Shown piece by piece: positions 46,815-55,928 of a stretch of DNA of 64,000 nt. The translations under genes and the position numbers were made by a program. Source of the DNA: an uncultured Idiomarina sp. (GTDB lineage Bacteria; Pseudomonadota; Gammaproteobacteria; Enterobacterales; Alteromonadaceae); NCBI GenBank assembly GCA_946885915.1, contig CAMPHF010000001.1:248001-312000 (forward strand), given 5' to 3'. A model generated the notes under the pieces. It saw nothing but the letters and a program-made list of their open reading frames with translations, was not told where the DNA came from and ran no database searches. Positions within the stretch are counted from its first letter, which is position 1, and each line of letters opens with the position of its first letter.

Positions 46815-47388
46815 GCGCAGCAATCAACTCTTTAAGTTTCTTTAAAGCCAAACGGGTACGGGACTTCACTGTTCCAAGTGGAATACCGAGGGAGTCCGAT
46901 ACTTCTTGCTGTGACTTACCTTCGATATAAATTTTTTCGACGACTTCGCGTTGCGCATCAGGTAACTGTGCGTAATACGCAGAAATCTCTTGCATCAGAA
47001 TTTGACCATCTAATGCATAGTCATCATCTAGGCTTTCATTAGTTTCGGCCAATACTGGCCAAAGTTCGTCAGCACTAATATCGTTCTGACGATGTTTGTT
47101 TTTGCGCAGAAAATCAAACCGAATATTACGCGCAATGGTAAATATCCAGGTTGAGGGAGAACCTTTATCTGCTTTGAATAGGTGTGCTTTGTGCCAAACG
47201 TTGGTCATGGTTTCTTGAACGAGATCCATGGCCGTCTGTTCGTTACCGAATTGGCGCGTCGCGTAAGCTTGCAGTTTGGGAGCAAAGTGATTGAAAAGCT
47301 CGGCAAAAGCCGTTCTACTTTTCGTAGCTGCAACCTGAGCAAGCAACTCAGCCGCATAATCAGCATTGTCCGGACGTTCACTGGTCAT
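46807..47388 (-). CDS. rpoE: ECF sigma factor, RpoE/ChrR type
   Basis: About 193 residues from the ATG at 47388 (SD GGAAAG), or 206 from the ATG at 47427. Region 2 has FAELFNHFAPKLQAYATRQF and DLVQETMTNVWHKAHLF...STWIFTIARNIRFDFLRK; region 4 has LPDAQREVVEKIYIEGKSQQEVSDSLGIPLGTVKSRTRLALKKL. Pairing and 8-bp overlap with chrR assign it to the ECF group controlled by ChrR (singlet oxygen response). This is not the E. coli envelope-stress RpoE. A matching promoter lies upstream at 47466-47494, so it is likely self-activated. Confidence 0.93.
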   Translation of the reverse strand: MTSERPDNADYAAELLAQVAATKSRTAFAELFNHFAPKLQAYATRQFGNEQTAMDLVQETMTNVWHKAHLFKADKGSPSTWIFTIARNIRFDFLRKNKHRQNDISADELWPVLAETNESLDDDYALDGQILMQEISAYYAQLPDAQREVVEKIYIEGKSQQEVSDSLGIPLGTVKSRTRLALKKLKELIAAHD

Positions 47389-47465
47389 AACTTTCCGTTG
47401 TGGTTCGTGAGCGGACGTTGTGAGCATAAGTGTATACCTGTTCCAAATTTCTACAAGTTATATTC

Positions 47466-47494
47466 GTTACGCACTTGGTTCACTCATTGGATCA
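47466..47494 (-). promoter_or_regulatory. Predicted ECF sigma-E/ChrR-type promoter
   Basis: On the minus strand TGATCC (-35) and CGTAAC (-10 region) are separated by 17 bp, 39 bp ahead of the first possible start of the sigma gene. TGATCC is the -35 element known for the ChrR-controlled sigma-E of Rhodobacter. This supports autoregulation. Confidence 0.65.
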
Positions 47495-47527
47495 CTACAA
47501 TGTAAAAAGTACACTGTTTGACCACAG

Positions 47528-48106
47528 CTACTGGATCAAGTTGCGAATGTAGTCACGCGCTTTCTTGCAGTCGCTCGGTTCCAACAATTTTTGTTTCATA
47601 GTTGGGTCGAGCGGCAAAATTTCAAGCCAACGCATGCATAACCAATCTACGCGGTTAATATCTTGCTGCGGACACAGCTCAACCAACTCCGGATATGCCT
47701 GATAAATTTCTTCAATACGATTCTTGAGGACGCAGTCTTCATCGGTAAGGCTGGCCGGCGGCCAGTCATCTAACGCTTCCACACTCGCCATCCGCAAGCC
47801 ATCATTTTCAATCTCGATGTGCTGAATGCGCATCCGCCGTTGACCAGCAACCGTAATACCTAGTAGCCCATCAGGTAGCGTTTCGAAATCTACAATTCTA
47901 GCCATGGTACCAATTGGCAAGATATGTGAATTATCTTCCTTATTGCCAAACGCATCGAGCATGCACATGCCGATGTCGCTGCCATGACGCATAGATTCCT
48001 TCACCATTCGAATGTAGCGCGGCTCAAAAATTCTCAGCTTCAGCTGGCCACCGGGCAATACATGAGAGGTGAGCGGAAACAAAGGAATACGTTTTACTTC
48101 TGACAT
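47528..48106 (-). CDS. LON N-terminal-like substrate-binding domain protein
   Basis: About 192 residues. It has the LON-domain pattern RIPLFPLTSHVLPGGQLKLRIFEPRY at the N-terminus and HILPIGTMARIVDFE near residue 63, but no AAA+ or protease domain. Stand-alone LON-domain proteins are conserved in gammaproteobacteria with unknown function. The frame starts at 48121, but ATG 48106 gives MSEVKRIPLFPL. A weak sigma-E-like promoter (AGATCC-N16-CGTAG) lies upstream. It is next to the ChrR locus, sharing its regulatory neighbourhood. Confidence 0.88.
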   Translation of the reverse strand: MSEVKRIPLFPLTSHVLPGGQLKLRIFEPRYIRMVKESMRHGSDIGMCMLDAFGNKEDNSHILPIGTMARIVDFETLPDGLLGITVAGQRRMRIQHIEIENDGLRMASVEALDDWPPASLTDEDCVLKNRIEEIYQAYPELVELCPQQDINRVDWLCMRWLEILPLDPTMKQKLLEPSDCKKARDYIRNLIQ

Positions 48107-48314
48107 AAACCATACGTCCACAAGTTAATTTGACTGATTTATGAACAACTACGAGTCTGGGCAAAGGGCGGATCTCAATCGGGATACAAATACCTGCAAA
48201 AATTTTGCGGTTTTATTCGTATTTTCTCAAAATTGTAAATCTATCAGCGGCAGCCGTGCGTAATCAGTGCATACTTGTTGCGCAATAAAACAATAAAAGC
48301 AAGCGCCTAAGGGG

Positions 48315-49106
48315 ATGAAACAACAAGTCATGTTGAATCAGTTGAAAGTTGGTATTAGCGCCTGTTTGCTGGGCGATAACGTGCGCTATGACGGTGGTCA
48401 TAAAGGCGCTACTTTTTGCCAAGATGAACTAAGTCGCCACGTACAATTCGTAAAATTATGTCCTGAAGTCGGCATAGGTATGTCGGTTCCGCGGCCTACT
48501 ATTCGGTTACAAACAACCGATAGTGATGCGGAGGCACAGGCGATTGTGTCGACCACTGGCGCTAATGTGACAACCCAGCTGCAAGCCTTTGCCGACCGTT
48601 CGCACCCGCAATTGCAAACAATTAGTGGTTATGTGCTGTGCGCCAAGTCACCCAGTTGTGGTTTGGAATCTGTCAAAGTATACGACACCAATGCCGACCA
48701 AGTTGCTAAAACGGGTACGGGCATCTTCGCAGCCCGGCTGCGCGAACGTTACCCAGCTCTCCCGTTGGAAGAGAATGTGCGCTTGCAAGATCCTCTTCTG
48801 CGCGAAAATTTTATTGAGCGGGTATACGTATATGGTGCTTGGCAAGCGCTAACCGATACCAGCCAGCGAGTGCCGACGCAACCACAGTTGCTAGAATTCC
48901 ACGAGCGAATGAGGTTGTTAGCGACACACTCGCAAGCTGAGTATCAAGCACTAGGCGCATGGCTTGCACAACAAGTACAGATCGATAAGGGACAAGCAAC
49001 CCATTACATCGAGCAGCTCATGGCCGTACTCAGTAAGCCGGTAAGCAGGGCGGACCACAGCGAAGTGTTACAACACATAAAAGGTTACTTTAACCAAGAT
49101 AATTAG
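48315..49106 (+). CDS. DUF523-DUF1722 protein (YbgA-type)
   Basis: 263 residues. The N-terminal DUF523 domain (about 8-150) has GISACLLGDNVRYDGGHK, KLCPEVGIGMSVPRPTIRL and KSPSCGLESVKVY, with conserved Cys residues (at about 13, 53 and 118). The C-terminal DUF1722 (about 155-260) has FHERMRLLATHSQAEYQALG. Such proteins often neighbour photolyase genes; the DUF523 cysteines are thought to suggest metal or iron-sulfur binding, not proven. The start may be 48315 or 48330. It opens the plus-strand photolyase cluster. Confidence 0.88.
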   Translation: MKQQVMLNQLKVGISACLLGDNVRYDGGHKGATFCQDELSRHVQFVKLCPEVGIGMSVPRPTIRLQTTDSDAEAQAIVSTTGANVTTQLQAFADRSHPQLQTISGYVLCAKSPSCGLESVKVYDTNADQVAKTGTGIFAARLRERYPALPLEENVRLQDPLLRENFIERVYVYGAWQALTDTSQRVPTQPQLLEFHERMRLLATHSQAEYQALGAWLAQQVQIDKGQATHYIEQLMAVLSKPVSRADHSEVLQHIKGYFNQDN

Positions 49107-49201
49107 CCTTATATCCAAGTGCTTTGCGCTTGAGTTACGGTCGCTAAAGTAACGGCTTAGGCAGGATTTTGAACAGCATTAAATAGGAAAGGGCAGTGAA
49201 C

Positions 49202-50641
49202 ATGACGGTAGAGGCAATTTGGTTTCGTGGCGATTTGCGGCGCCAGGATAATCCGGCGGTAGCCAAGGCTGTTAAAGCGCAGATGACGAACACTGAACGA
49301 TCAGTACCCGCGATATCAGTACCCGCGATATTTTTTGCCACACCAGAAACTTGGCAGGCCCACGCATGGGCGCCGCTTAAGATTGACTTGTTGTGGCGCC
49401 ATCTGGCCGATTTTCAGGCCGATTGTGCTGAGCATGGTATTGCGTTGAGTGTGGTTGTGGTCGACAGTTATGCAGATATACCTGCAGCGTTGGCTGATTG
49501 GTGTGCAGCGCAACAAGTGTCGACGTTACATTTTAATTATGAGTATCCACTCGATGAGGCGAAGCGAGATAAGGCTTGTCTTGCTGCACTTGAACAAGCG
49601 CAGGTCGCGACTAAGGCTTATCACGGTCTCTTGCTAGCTCCACCACAGCGCATTCAAACCCAGCAGGGCGGCTACTATAAAATGTTTACCCCGTTTAATC
49701 GTGCTTGGCGCCAATATCTCCAACAGAACTATCGCTGGCAGCCCCACCAACTGACCTGGCCTCCAGCGTGTGAATCGCCAGCGCTGCCCGATTGTCCGCT
49801 CCCGCGTCGTGACAGTAGCGAATGGCCGGTTGGCGAAGCAGCGGTGCTGCAACGGCTGCGCGATTATATTGATAGCAACGTGGCACATTACGCCGATGAG
49901 CGCGATTTGCCGGCACTTGATAGTACCTCGCGCTTGTCCCCGTATTGGGAGCTTGGCGTGTTGTCACCCTACACCGCGGCGCGCTTATTGAGCGAACAAA
50001 GCCCCGATTTCCCCCACGGGTTGAATAAAGGTGCTGACATTTGGCTCACTGAACTTGCCTGGCGCGAATTCTATCAACACCTGATGTTTCATGAGCCGAG
50101 ATTATGCACAGGCCAAGCTTTTCAGCGCTATACTGACAAGTTCCCATGGCGTGACAGTGAAGCCGATTTTAAACGCTGGTGTGAGGGGCAAACAGGCTAT
50201 CCGATTGTCGATGCGGGAATGCGACAATTAAAAGCTGAGGGTTTCATGCACAATCGACTCCGCATGATTGTGGCCAATTTTTTGGTCAAAGACTTGCGCA
50301 TTGACTGGCGTAAAGGTGAAACCTTTTTTATGCAAAATTTAATCGATGGAAGCTTTCCTGCGAACAACGGAGGTTGGCAGTGGAGCGCCTCGACCGGTAC
50401 CGACGCGGTGCCTTATTTTCGGGTATTTAATCCGACCCGGCAGAGTGAAAAAGTTGATCCCGAGGGTGAGTACATTCGTACTTGGGTGAACGAACTGAAA
50501 GGCGTGCCGACCAAGCATATTCATGCGCCGCACAAATGGCTGGCAGAACATGACTCGGCGTCGCAGTACCCCGCACCTATTGTTGACCATGGGGAAGCGC
50601 GGCAAGACTTTCTTGACACTTTTAAAGGACTGACTCAATGA
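49202..50641 (+). CDS. phrB: Deoxyribodipyrimidine photolyase (class I CPD)
   Basis: About 479 residues. Light-driven repair of cyclobutane pyrimidine dimers. The antenna domain starts at AIWFRGDLRRQDNPA; the FAD domain has ELAWREFYQHL near residue 285, CEGQTGYPIVDAGMRQL and the C-terminal NNGGWQWSASTGTDAVPYFRVFNPTRQSEK. Trp residues of the electron-transfer chain appear present. GTG at 49196 and ATG at 49202 are both possible; ATG is preferred. A perfect 15-bp tandem duplication (49301-49330) adds SVPAI twice in the antenna domain. Confidence 0.96.
   Translation: MTVEAIWFRGDLRRQDNPAVAKAVKAQMTNTERSVPAISVPAIFFATPETWQAHAWAPLKIDLLWRHLADFQADCAEHGIALSVVVVDSYADIPAALADWCAAQQVSTLHFNYEYPLDEAKRDKACLAALEQAQVATKAYHGLLLAPPQRIQTQQGGYYKMFTPFNRAWRQYLQQNYRWQPHQLTWPPACESPALPDCPLPRRDSSEWPVGEAAVLQRLRDYIDSNVAHYADERDLPALDSTSRLSPYWELGVLSPYTAARLLSEQSPDFPHGLNKGADIWLTELAWREFYQHLMFHEPRLCTGQAFQRYTDKFPWRDSEADFKRWCEGQTGYPIVDAGMRQLKAEGFMHNRLRMIVANFLVKDLRIDWRKGETFFMQNLIDGSFPANNGGWQWSASTGTDAVPYFRVFNPTRQSEKVDPEGEYIRTWVNELKGVPTKHIHAPHKWLAEHDSASQYPAPIVDHGEARQDFLDTFKGLTQ
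49301..49330 (+). repeat. 15-bp perfect tandem duplication inside phrB
   Basis: TCAGTACCCGCGATA occurs twice in direct succession, in frame, giving SVPAISVPAI near residues 35-44. Compared with E. coli PhrB, this part of the antenna domain is longer, so it looks like a recent slippage insertion. Confidence 0.9.
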
Positions 50642-50674
50642 CCTTGAGTCTCGTCATGACCGGCGGAGCAACAA

Positions 50675-51124
50675 ATGGCAGAGCATGACAAAGATATTGA
50701 AGCTTTAATTGAACGCATCAAGCAATTTTACGATGAATTCTCGGTCGATAAGCTCGATGGCCTAGACGCTATTTACACCGATGATGTTGGGTTCACCGAC
50801 CCAATCCATCAAGTAACTGGCTTAACCAAACTTCGCGAATATTTTCGTGGGGTCATGGAAAATGTCGAACACTGTCACTTTGCGTTTACCGAGCAAGCAT
50901 GCACTGGAGAATGGCTCTTCTTAGCATGGCAGATGAGATTTGCGCACCCAAAACTCGCAAATGGCCGGGAAATCGTGATGCCAGGCGTTAGTCAATTCCA
51001 TTTGCATGAGGGCAAAGTGCGAACTCAGCAAGATCATTATGACATGGGCGCGATGCTCTATGAGCATGTTCCGGTGCTTGGCTTCGTGGTGAATAAAATT
51101 AAACAACGGTTGGCAAACTCATGA
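50675..51124 (+). CDS. SnoaL-like (NTF2-fold) protein
   Basis: 149 residues of the nuclear-transport-factor-2 fold: an N-terminal helix (DIEALIERIKQFYDEFS), the strand YTDDVGFTDPIHQVTG and later beta strands (MPGVSQFHLHEGKVRTQQDHYDMGAM). Family members are cyclases, isomerases or non-enzymatic binding proteins. SD GGCGGAG precedes the ATG. Its stop overlaps the next start by 4 bp (ATGA). The role is unknown; its setting is the photolyase/fatty-acid cluster. Confidence 0.82.
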   Translation: MAEHDKDIEALIERIKQFYDEFSVDKLDGLDAIYTDDVGFTDPIHQVTGLTKLREYFRGVMENVEHCHFAFTEQACTGEWLFLAWQMRFAHPKLANGREIVMPGVSQFHLHEGKVRTQQDHYDMGAMLYEHVPVLGFVVNKIKQRLANS

Positions 51125-51846
51125 ATATACTCATCACTGGTGCCACCTCAGGGATAGGCAAACAAGTTGCACTCAATTACTTAGCGCAAGGCCATCGAGT
51201 ATTTGTTTGCGGCCGTAACCAAGAAGCGTTGGCGAAAATCGAGGCGGATTATCCACAAACAGCCACTACGGTTGCGGTTGATGTGAGTGAGTTAGACAGT
51301 GTTAACGAGGCGTTTGCGCCGTTACCTGACCTAGACATCGTGATTCTAAACGCCGGCGTGTGCGAATATCTCGACATTAATAAGTTTGAAGCAAAGCTAT
51401 TTGAGCGGGTGTTCAAAGTTAATGTCATGGGCACCATGAATTGCGTCGAAGCATTATTGCCTAAGTTAGGGTCCGGTAGTCGGTTAGTGATTGTCGGCAG
51501 TACGGCACGCTTATTACCCTTTACCCGAGCTCAGGCGTATGGCGGCTCGAAAGCTGCGTTGCAATACATCGCCCGTAGTTTAGAAGTGGATCTGGCACCG
51601 CGTGGCGTGCGGGTGATTACGGTATCTCCCGGCTTCGTAGAAACCCCGATGACTGACGCGAATGATTTCGATATGCCGATGCAAGTGAGTGTCGAATTCG
51701 CGGCAGACGCGATTATTAACGGCATCCGTAAAGAGAAAACGGATGTTGCATTCCCCACCTTGTTTAGTTGGTTTTTAAAGCTGCTCTCGCGGCTCCCACA
51801 AGCATGGCAAGTGGCTATTTCTAAGCGATTAAAATCAAAACAATAG
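51121..51846 (+). CDS. SDR-family oxidoreductase of the ChrR cluster
   Basis: 241 residues. TGATSGIGKQVA near residue 6 binds the cofactor; NAGVCEY and YGGSKAALQYIARS near residue 140 supply the structural Asn and catalytic Tyr-x3-Lys. The Arg in VCGRNQEAL suggests NADP(H). The C-terminal segment (FSWFLKLLSRLPQAWQVAISKRL) is amphipathic, possibly membrane-associated. It overlaps the SnoaL-like gene by 4 bp and lies 9 bp before the amine oxidase gene. Confidence 0.9.
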   Translation: MNILITGATSGIGKQVALNYLAQGHRVFVCGRNQEALAKIEADYPQTATTVAVDVSELDSVNEAFAPLPDLDIVILNAGVCEYLDINKFEAKLFERVFKVNVMGTMNCVEALLPKLGSGSRLVIVGSTARLLPFTRAQAYGGSKAALQYIARSLEVDLAPRGVRVITVSPGFVETPMTDANDFDMPMQVSVEFAADAIINGIRKEKTDVAFPTLFSWFLKLLSRLPQAWQVAISKRLKSKQ

Positions 51847-51855
51847 GAAGTTTGC

Positions 51856-53121
51856 ATGAAAATTGCGGTTGTCGGTAGCGGCATTTCGGGGCTGGCTGCA
51901 GCGCACTTGCTGAGCGCGAAACATGAAGTAAAAGTATTTGAAAAAAATGATTATATTGGTGGCCACACGGCGACCGTAGAGGTTGAGTTAGCGGGTAAAC
52001 AGTACGCCATTGATACTGGTTTTATTGTGTTCAATGATAAAACCTACCCGTTATTCCGCCGCTTAATGCGTGAGTTACAGGTGCCTTGGCGGGATACCGA
52101 AATGAGTTTTAGTGTGATGGATAAGGCGCAACGGCTAGAGTACAACGGCCACAACCTGAATACCTTATTTGCGCAACGACGGAATTTGTTCAAACCAAGC
52201 TTTTGGCGCTTGATCCGCGGCATTTTAACCTTTAATCGCGAGGCGAAGGCAGCGCTGGCTCGCGGTGAAGATCTTGATAACGTCACTTTGGGTGAGTTTC
52301 TGCAGCGACATCAATTACCCCAAGCAGTTATTGAGCAATACTTGCTGCCCATGGTTGCGGCGATTTGGTCGGCCAGTTTAGCTGAAGCTGAAGGGTTCCC
52401 ATTAGGCTTTTTCTTAAGGTTTTTCGAGAATCATGGCTTGTTAAATGTCGCCGACCGGCCGCAATGGGCGACTATTGTGGGTGGTTCTAAACAATACATT
52501 CCGGCGCTTACGGCTCGCTTTGCCGATAAAATTGAACTCAATACCACTTTGCAAGCGGTCACGCGAAAAGGTGAGGGGCAAGGCGTTGAATTACAATTTT
52601 CCGATGGCAGTGTGCAACATTTTGATGAAGTTATTCTGGCGTGCCATAGCGATCAGGCGCTGGAGTTGTTAACCGATGCAAGTGCGGACGAGCGAGCGGT
52701 GTTAGGCGCCATCCCTTATCAAAATAATGAAGTGGTACTGCATACGGATATCAATTTACTACCGCGCGCGCGTCTGGCGTGGGCAAGCTGGAACTATTTG
52801 TTACACACAGGTGCTGAGGCCCGGACTCGTCCCAGTTCAGTTACCTACAACATGAATATACTGCAGGGTATTGATGCCCCAGAAACCTTTTGTGTCACGC
52901 TTAATAATACCCAAGCTATCGCTCCAGATAAAATTCTGCGGCAATTTAACTATGCACACCCCGTGTATAGCGTAGAATCATTACAGGCTCGGCAACAGCG
53001 TGCACTCATCTGTGGTAAGCAACATACCCATTTTGCCGGCGCATACTGGTATAACGGCTTCCACGAAGATGGTTTACGCAGTGCGGTTGATGTCGCTGAG
53101 CGGCTAGGTGCAGCATGGTAA
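51856..53121 (+). CDS. FAD-dependent amine-oxidase-like protein
   Basis: 421 residues. The Rossmann dinucleotide motif VVGSGISGLAAAHLL begins at residue 4 and is followed by FEKNDYIGGHT, the usual flavin-amine-oxidase/desaturase pattern. The C-terminal end has FAGAYWYNGFHEDGLRSAVDVAERLG, the second FAD-binding signature. In Rhodobacter, related flavoproteins linked to a Cfa-type methyltransferase act in furan fatty-acid synthesis (UfaD); a similar role here is inference from context. SD GGAAG precedes the ATG. Confidence 0.88.
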   Translation: MKIAVVGSGISGLAAAHLLSAKHEVKVFEKNDYIGGHTATVEVELAGKQYAIDTGFIVFNDKTYPLFRRLMRELQVPWRDTEMSFSVMDKAQRLEYNGHNLNTLFAQRRNLFKPSFWRLIRGILTFNREAKAALARGEDLDNVTLGEFLQRHQLPQAVIEQYLLPMVAAIWSASLAEAEGFPLGFFLRFFENHGLLNVADRPQWATIVGGSKQYIPALTARFADKIELNTTLQAVTRKGEGQGVELQFSDGSVQHFDEVILACHSDQALELLTDASADERAVLGAIPYQNNEVVLHTDINLLPRARLAWASWNYLLHTGAEARTRPSSVTYNMNILQGIDAPETFCVTLNNTQAIAPDKILRQFNYAHPVYSVESLQARQQRALICGKQHTHFAGAYWYNGFHEDGLRSAVDVAERLGAAW

Positions 53122-53236
53122 GACGCCAGCTGACCTGAGCTCAACACGCAAATTGCGTAATAAATACTATGGTGGGTAGCGCAAATGAGCAGGGAAATTA
53201 ACGTTTGGCAAGTTCTTATGAGTGGCAAAAACTAGC

Positions 53237-54043
53237 ATGATCAGCAAAGTGTTATGGTCGCAAATCACGCATCAACGGTTTCGGCCAACCCAGCATCGCT
53301 TTGGTTACGATGTCGCGCAGTTTTGGCTAGCGCTTGATGAGATACCCACCATTGCCGCGTCAACTCGGCTATTTGCCTATCGTGCTAGCCAAGCTCACAA
53401 GCGCAGCTTTGCGCCACTGTGTTTTGACGAACGGCGGTTAGTGCCTGAAAGTATTGCGACAACGCCAGATTTATCTCAACGAGTGCTGAATAAATTGACC
53501 GAGCTGACCGGTACTAAAGTTACTGGGCGAGTGTTCTTTATGGGCAATCTCACGACCTTCGGTGCCTATTTCAGTCCCCTTAATTGCTATTTCGTGCAAT
53601 CGCATCCACACCAAGCTGAATGCAGTTATATGTTAGCGGAAGTGAGTAACACGCCGTGGCTGGAGCATCATTATTATGCGGTTCCGATGGCGGGGCTTCA
53701 ACTTCGGCAAGAGCATGAAAAGGCTTTTCATGTGTCGCCATTTAATCCGCTAGCAATGCGCTACAAGTGGCGAGTGCAATTACCTGAACAACTGTTTAGC
53801 AATGAAGCACTGGAAGCCGCTCAACCAGCTAGCGGCGTGATGCGCTTAGAGGCTTGGCAAGAGCACAAAGATTTCATGGCGAATGTGGAATTTAGCGCAG
53901 CGATGTTAAACCCAAAAATGCTTCGCCGCGTATTATGGAAATATCCGATACTAACGGTGCGGATTCTGCGCGGTATTTATTGGCAAGCGCTAAAATTGTG
54001 GTTCAAACGAACGCCGCTTTACACGCACCCTAAACAACGTTAA
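53237..54043 (+). CDS. DUF1365-family protein
   Basis: 268 residues from ATG 53237 (or 273 from GTG 53222). It starts with VLWSQITHQRFRPTQHRFGYDVAQFWLALDEIP, matching the DUF1365 beginning (HRRFxPxxHxFxY), and contains FFMGNLTTFGAYFSPLNCYF. DUF1365 proteins are almost always beside a FAD amine oxidase and a Cfa-like methyltransferase, as here. Function unknown. No ribosome site is strong at either start. Confidence 0.85.
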   Translation: MISKVLWSQITHQRFRPTQHRFGYDVAQFWLALDEIPTIAASTRLFAYRASQAHKRSFAPLCFDERRLVPESIATTPDLSQRVLNKLTELTGTKVTGRVFFMGNLTTFGAYFSPLNCYFVQSHPHQAECSYMLAEVSNTPWLEHHYYAVPMAGLQLRQEHEKAFHVSPFNPLAMRYKWRVQLPEQLFSNEALEAAQPASGVMRLEAWQEHKDFMANVEFSAAMLNPKMLRRVLWKYPILTVRILRGIYWQALKLWFKRTPLYTHPKQR

Positions 54044-54103
54044 ACGCATAAATGAACCAATTTCTGACGTATAAGTTCAAATGATTCTACAAGGAATGAC
54101 AGC

Positions 54104-55384
54104 ATGGCAAATGGTGAAACGGTGATGACCATGACAACCCAAATGGGGTGGGCTGACCGGCAAGCTCGGCGCGTATTATTGGCGCTGTTGAGTAAATTGC
54201 AATTTGGGCGCTTAACCCTGCTGGAGCACGGCAGTTTAGTGGCTACTTTTGGTGAAGCAGACCAAGACACCGATTTGCATGCCGAAGTAAATGTACTGCA
54301 TCCGAGTTTCTATCGGCGCATGCTATTCGGTGGCAGTATCGCCTCGGGCGAGTTATACGTCGACAACCATTGGGAAACCCCTGATTTAACGACCGTTATT
54401 CGTGTGTTTGCCCGTAACTTGCCGGCTCTAGATGCATTTGAAGCTAAATTCACTTGGTTGACCTTGCCGCTGCAAAAGTTCCAACATTGGCGTCGTAGCA
54501 ATACCAAAGTACGGGCGAAAGAAAATATATCAGCCCACTACGATTTGGGTAATCAGTTATATAAATCCTTTTTAGATCAGCGCTTACAGTATTCAAGTGC
54601 GGTTTATCCAAGTCCTGATGCCTCGTTGGAAGAAGCGCAAACCTATAAATTGAAACGCTTGTGCGACGCACTGGATTTGCAGCCGACGGATCATTTAGTT
54701 GAAATTGGCACGGGTTGGGGCGGGTTAGCGCTCTATGCTGCGCAGCATTATGGTTGTCAGGTAACCACCACCACCATTTCGGAAGAGCAATATAGTTACA
54801 CCCAAGAACTGGTCGCAGCTCATGGTTTGCAGGACAAAATCACCCTGTTGAAGCAAGACTATCGGGATTTGACGGGGCAATACGATAAATTGGTGTCGGT
54901 TGAGATGATTGAGGCGGTGGGTGAGAAGTTTATGCCTGCTTTTTTCAGTAAGTGCAGTGAGTTACTCAAGCCAAACGGGATCATGGCGTTACAAGCCATT
55001 ACCATCGCCGACCAGCGCCTACGTAGTTACGCTGATGGTGTCGACTTTATTCAAAAGCACATTTTCCCTGGTGGTTTTTTACCATCCATTCAGTTAATGA
55101 GCGACATGTTTACCCGCCATACCAATATGGTGATGCGCGCGGTGTCAGACATCGGTCTAGATTACGCGAATACACTGCAAGATTGGTTCGAGCGCTTTAA
55201 TCGACAAACCAAGTCATTACAAGCATACGGCTATGATGACCGGTTTGCGCGGTTGTGGAACTATTATTTATGTTATTGCGAAGGTGGTTTTCGTGAACGC
55301 ACTATCTCGGCGGTGCAATTAGTTGCGACGAAACCGAGTTGTCGGGCACCACTAAAAGGATTTGCCAATTGCGCGAAGGATTAG
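54104..55384 (+). CDS. Cfa-type fatty-acyl methyltransferase
   Basis: 426 residues. A 130-residue N-terminal lipid-binding region (FGRLTLLEHGSLVATFGE) precedes the SAM domain with EIGTGWGGLALYAAQHYGC near residue 200 and VSVEMIEAVGEKFMPAFFSKC, the CFA-synthase signature. It should methylate or cyclopropanate unsaturated membrane fatty acids. In Rhodobacter, a ChrR-linked Cfa-like enzyme (RSP1091) influences ChrR turnover; a parallel is possible. SD AAGGA lies 8 nt before the ATG. It overlaps the next gene by 16 bp. Confidence 0.93.
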   Translation: MANGETVMTMTTQMGWADRQARRVLLALLSKLQFGRLTLLEHGSLVATFGEADQDTDLHAEVNVLHPSFYRRMLFGGSIASGELYVDNHWETPDLTTVIRVFARNLPALDAFEAKFTWLTLPLQKFQHWRRSNTKVRAKENISAHYDLGNQLYKSFLDQRLQYSSAVYPSPDASLEEAQTYKLKRLCDALDLQPTDHLVEIGTGWGGLALYAAQHYGCQVTTTTISEEQYSYTQELVAAHGLQDKITLLKQDYRDLTGQYDKLVSVEMIEAVGEKFMPAFFSKCSELLKPNGIMALQAITIADQRLRSYADGVDFIQKHIFPGGFLPSIQLMSDMFTRHTNMVMRAVSDIGLDYANTLQDWFERFNRQTKSLQAYGYDDRFARLWNYYLCYCEGGFRERTISAVQLVATKPSCRAPLKGFANCAKD

Positions 55385-55890
55385 TAGCACAAATTAAACG
55401 AATTGCCGGCTTCCTGCTATTCGATCTGGTGTGGTTCGCCGCAGTTATTGGGCGCGAAGATTGGATATGGGTGACGCTGGTGTTGGTGCTCGGGCAACTT
55501 GCGCTCACTTGGAGCTGTGGCCGCTGGCATCCGCGGCTTATCGTGCAGTTAGCGCTTGGCGGTTTATTACTAGAAGCTATCTTGGCCACCATGGGACTGA
55601 TTGACTTTAGTGGTGATGCACTGCTGCCATTGTGGTTGGTGTTGTTGTGGTTAGGCTTTGCGGGCATGGCATTAACCGCGTTGGATTGGTTACAACACAA
55701 AGTTGCGGTAGCTGCGTTGATTGGATTTTTTGGTGGGCCTATTAGTTATGTGATTGGCGCCGGTGTTGATGCCGCCACTGCACCACAGGGCCTATGGTTA
55801 ATGAGTCTTGGTTATGCGGTTGCGTATGCTATTTATATGGCCTGGTTTGCGGTCATGGTCAAGCGCCAGTCAGGGTCCGCAACATCATAG
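55369..55890 (+). CDS. DUF2878-family membrane protein, TTG start
   Basis: About 173 residues with five to six predicted membrane segments (VWFAAVIG, WIWVTLVLVLGQLALTW, LIVQLALGGLLLEAILATMG, LWLVLLWLGFAGMALTAL and later). It fits DUF2878, always seen beside ChrR-linked fatty-acid genes to my knowledge. The chosen start is TTG at 55369 with AGGA 8 nt upstream; a longer frame begins at 55339. It overlaps the methyltransferase gene by 16 bp, so the two are translationally coupled. Function unknown. Confidence 0.8.
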   Translation: MREGLVAQIKRIAGFLLFDLVWFAAVIGREDWIWVTLVLVLGQLALTWSCGRWHPRLIVQLALGGLLLEAILATMGLIDFSGDALLPLWLVLLWLGFAGMALTALDWLQHKVAVAALIGFFGGPISYVIGAGVDAATAPQGLWLMSLGYAVAYAIYMAWFAVMVKRQSGSATS

Positions 55891-55928
55891 TGGGCTGGTG
55901 CAAGTAGACTGAGTAGGTGGAGACTGTG

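Noticed and set aside
53130..53165. A sigma-E-like promoter (TGACCT with CGTAA) before the DUF1365 gene
   Set aside because: The spacing is 19 bp and the -35 has only partial agreement with TGATCC; too weak to annotate.
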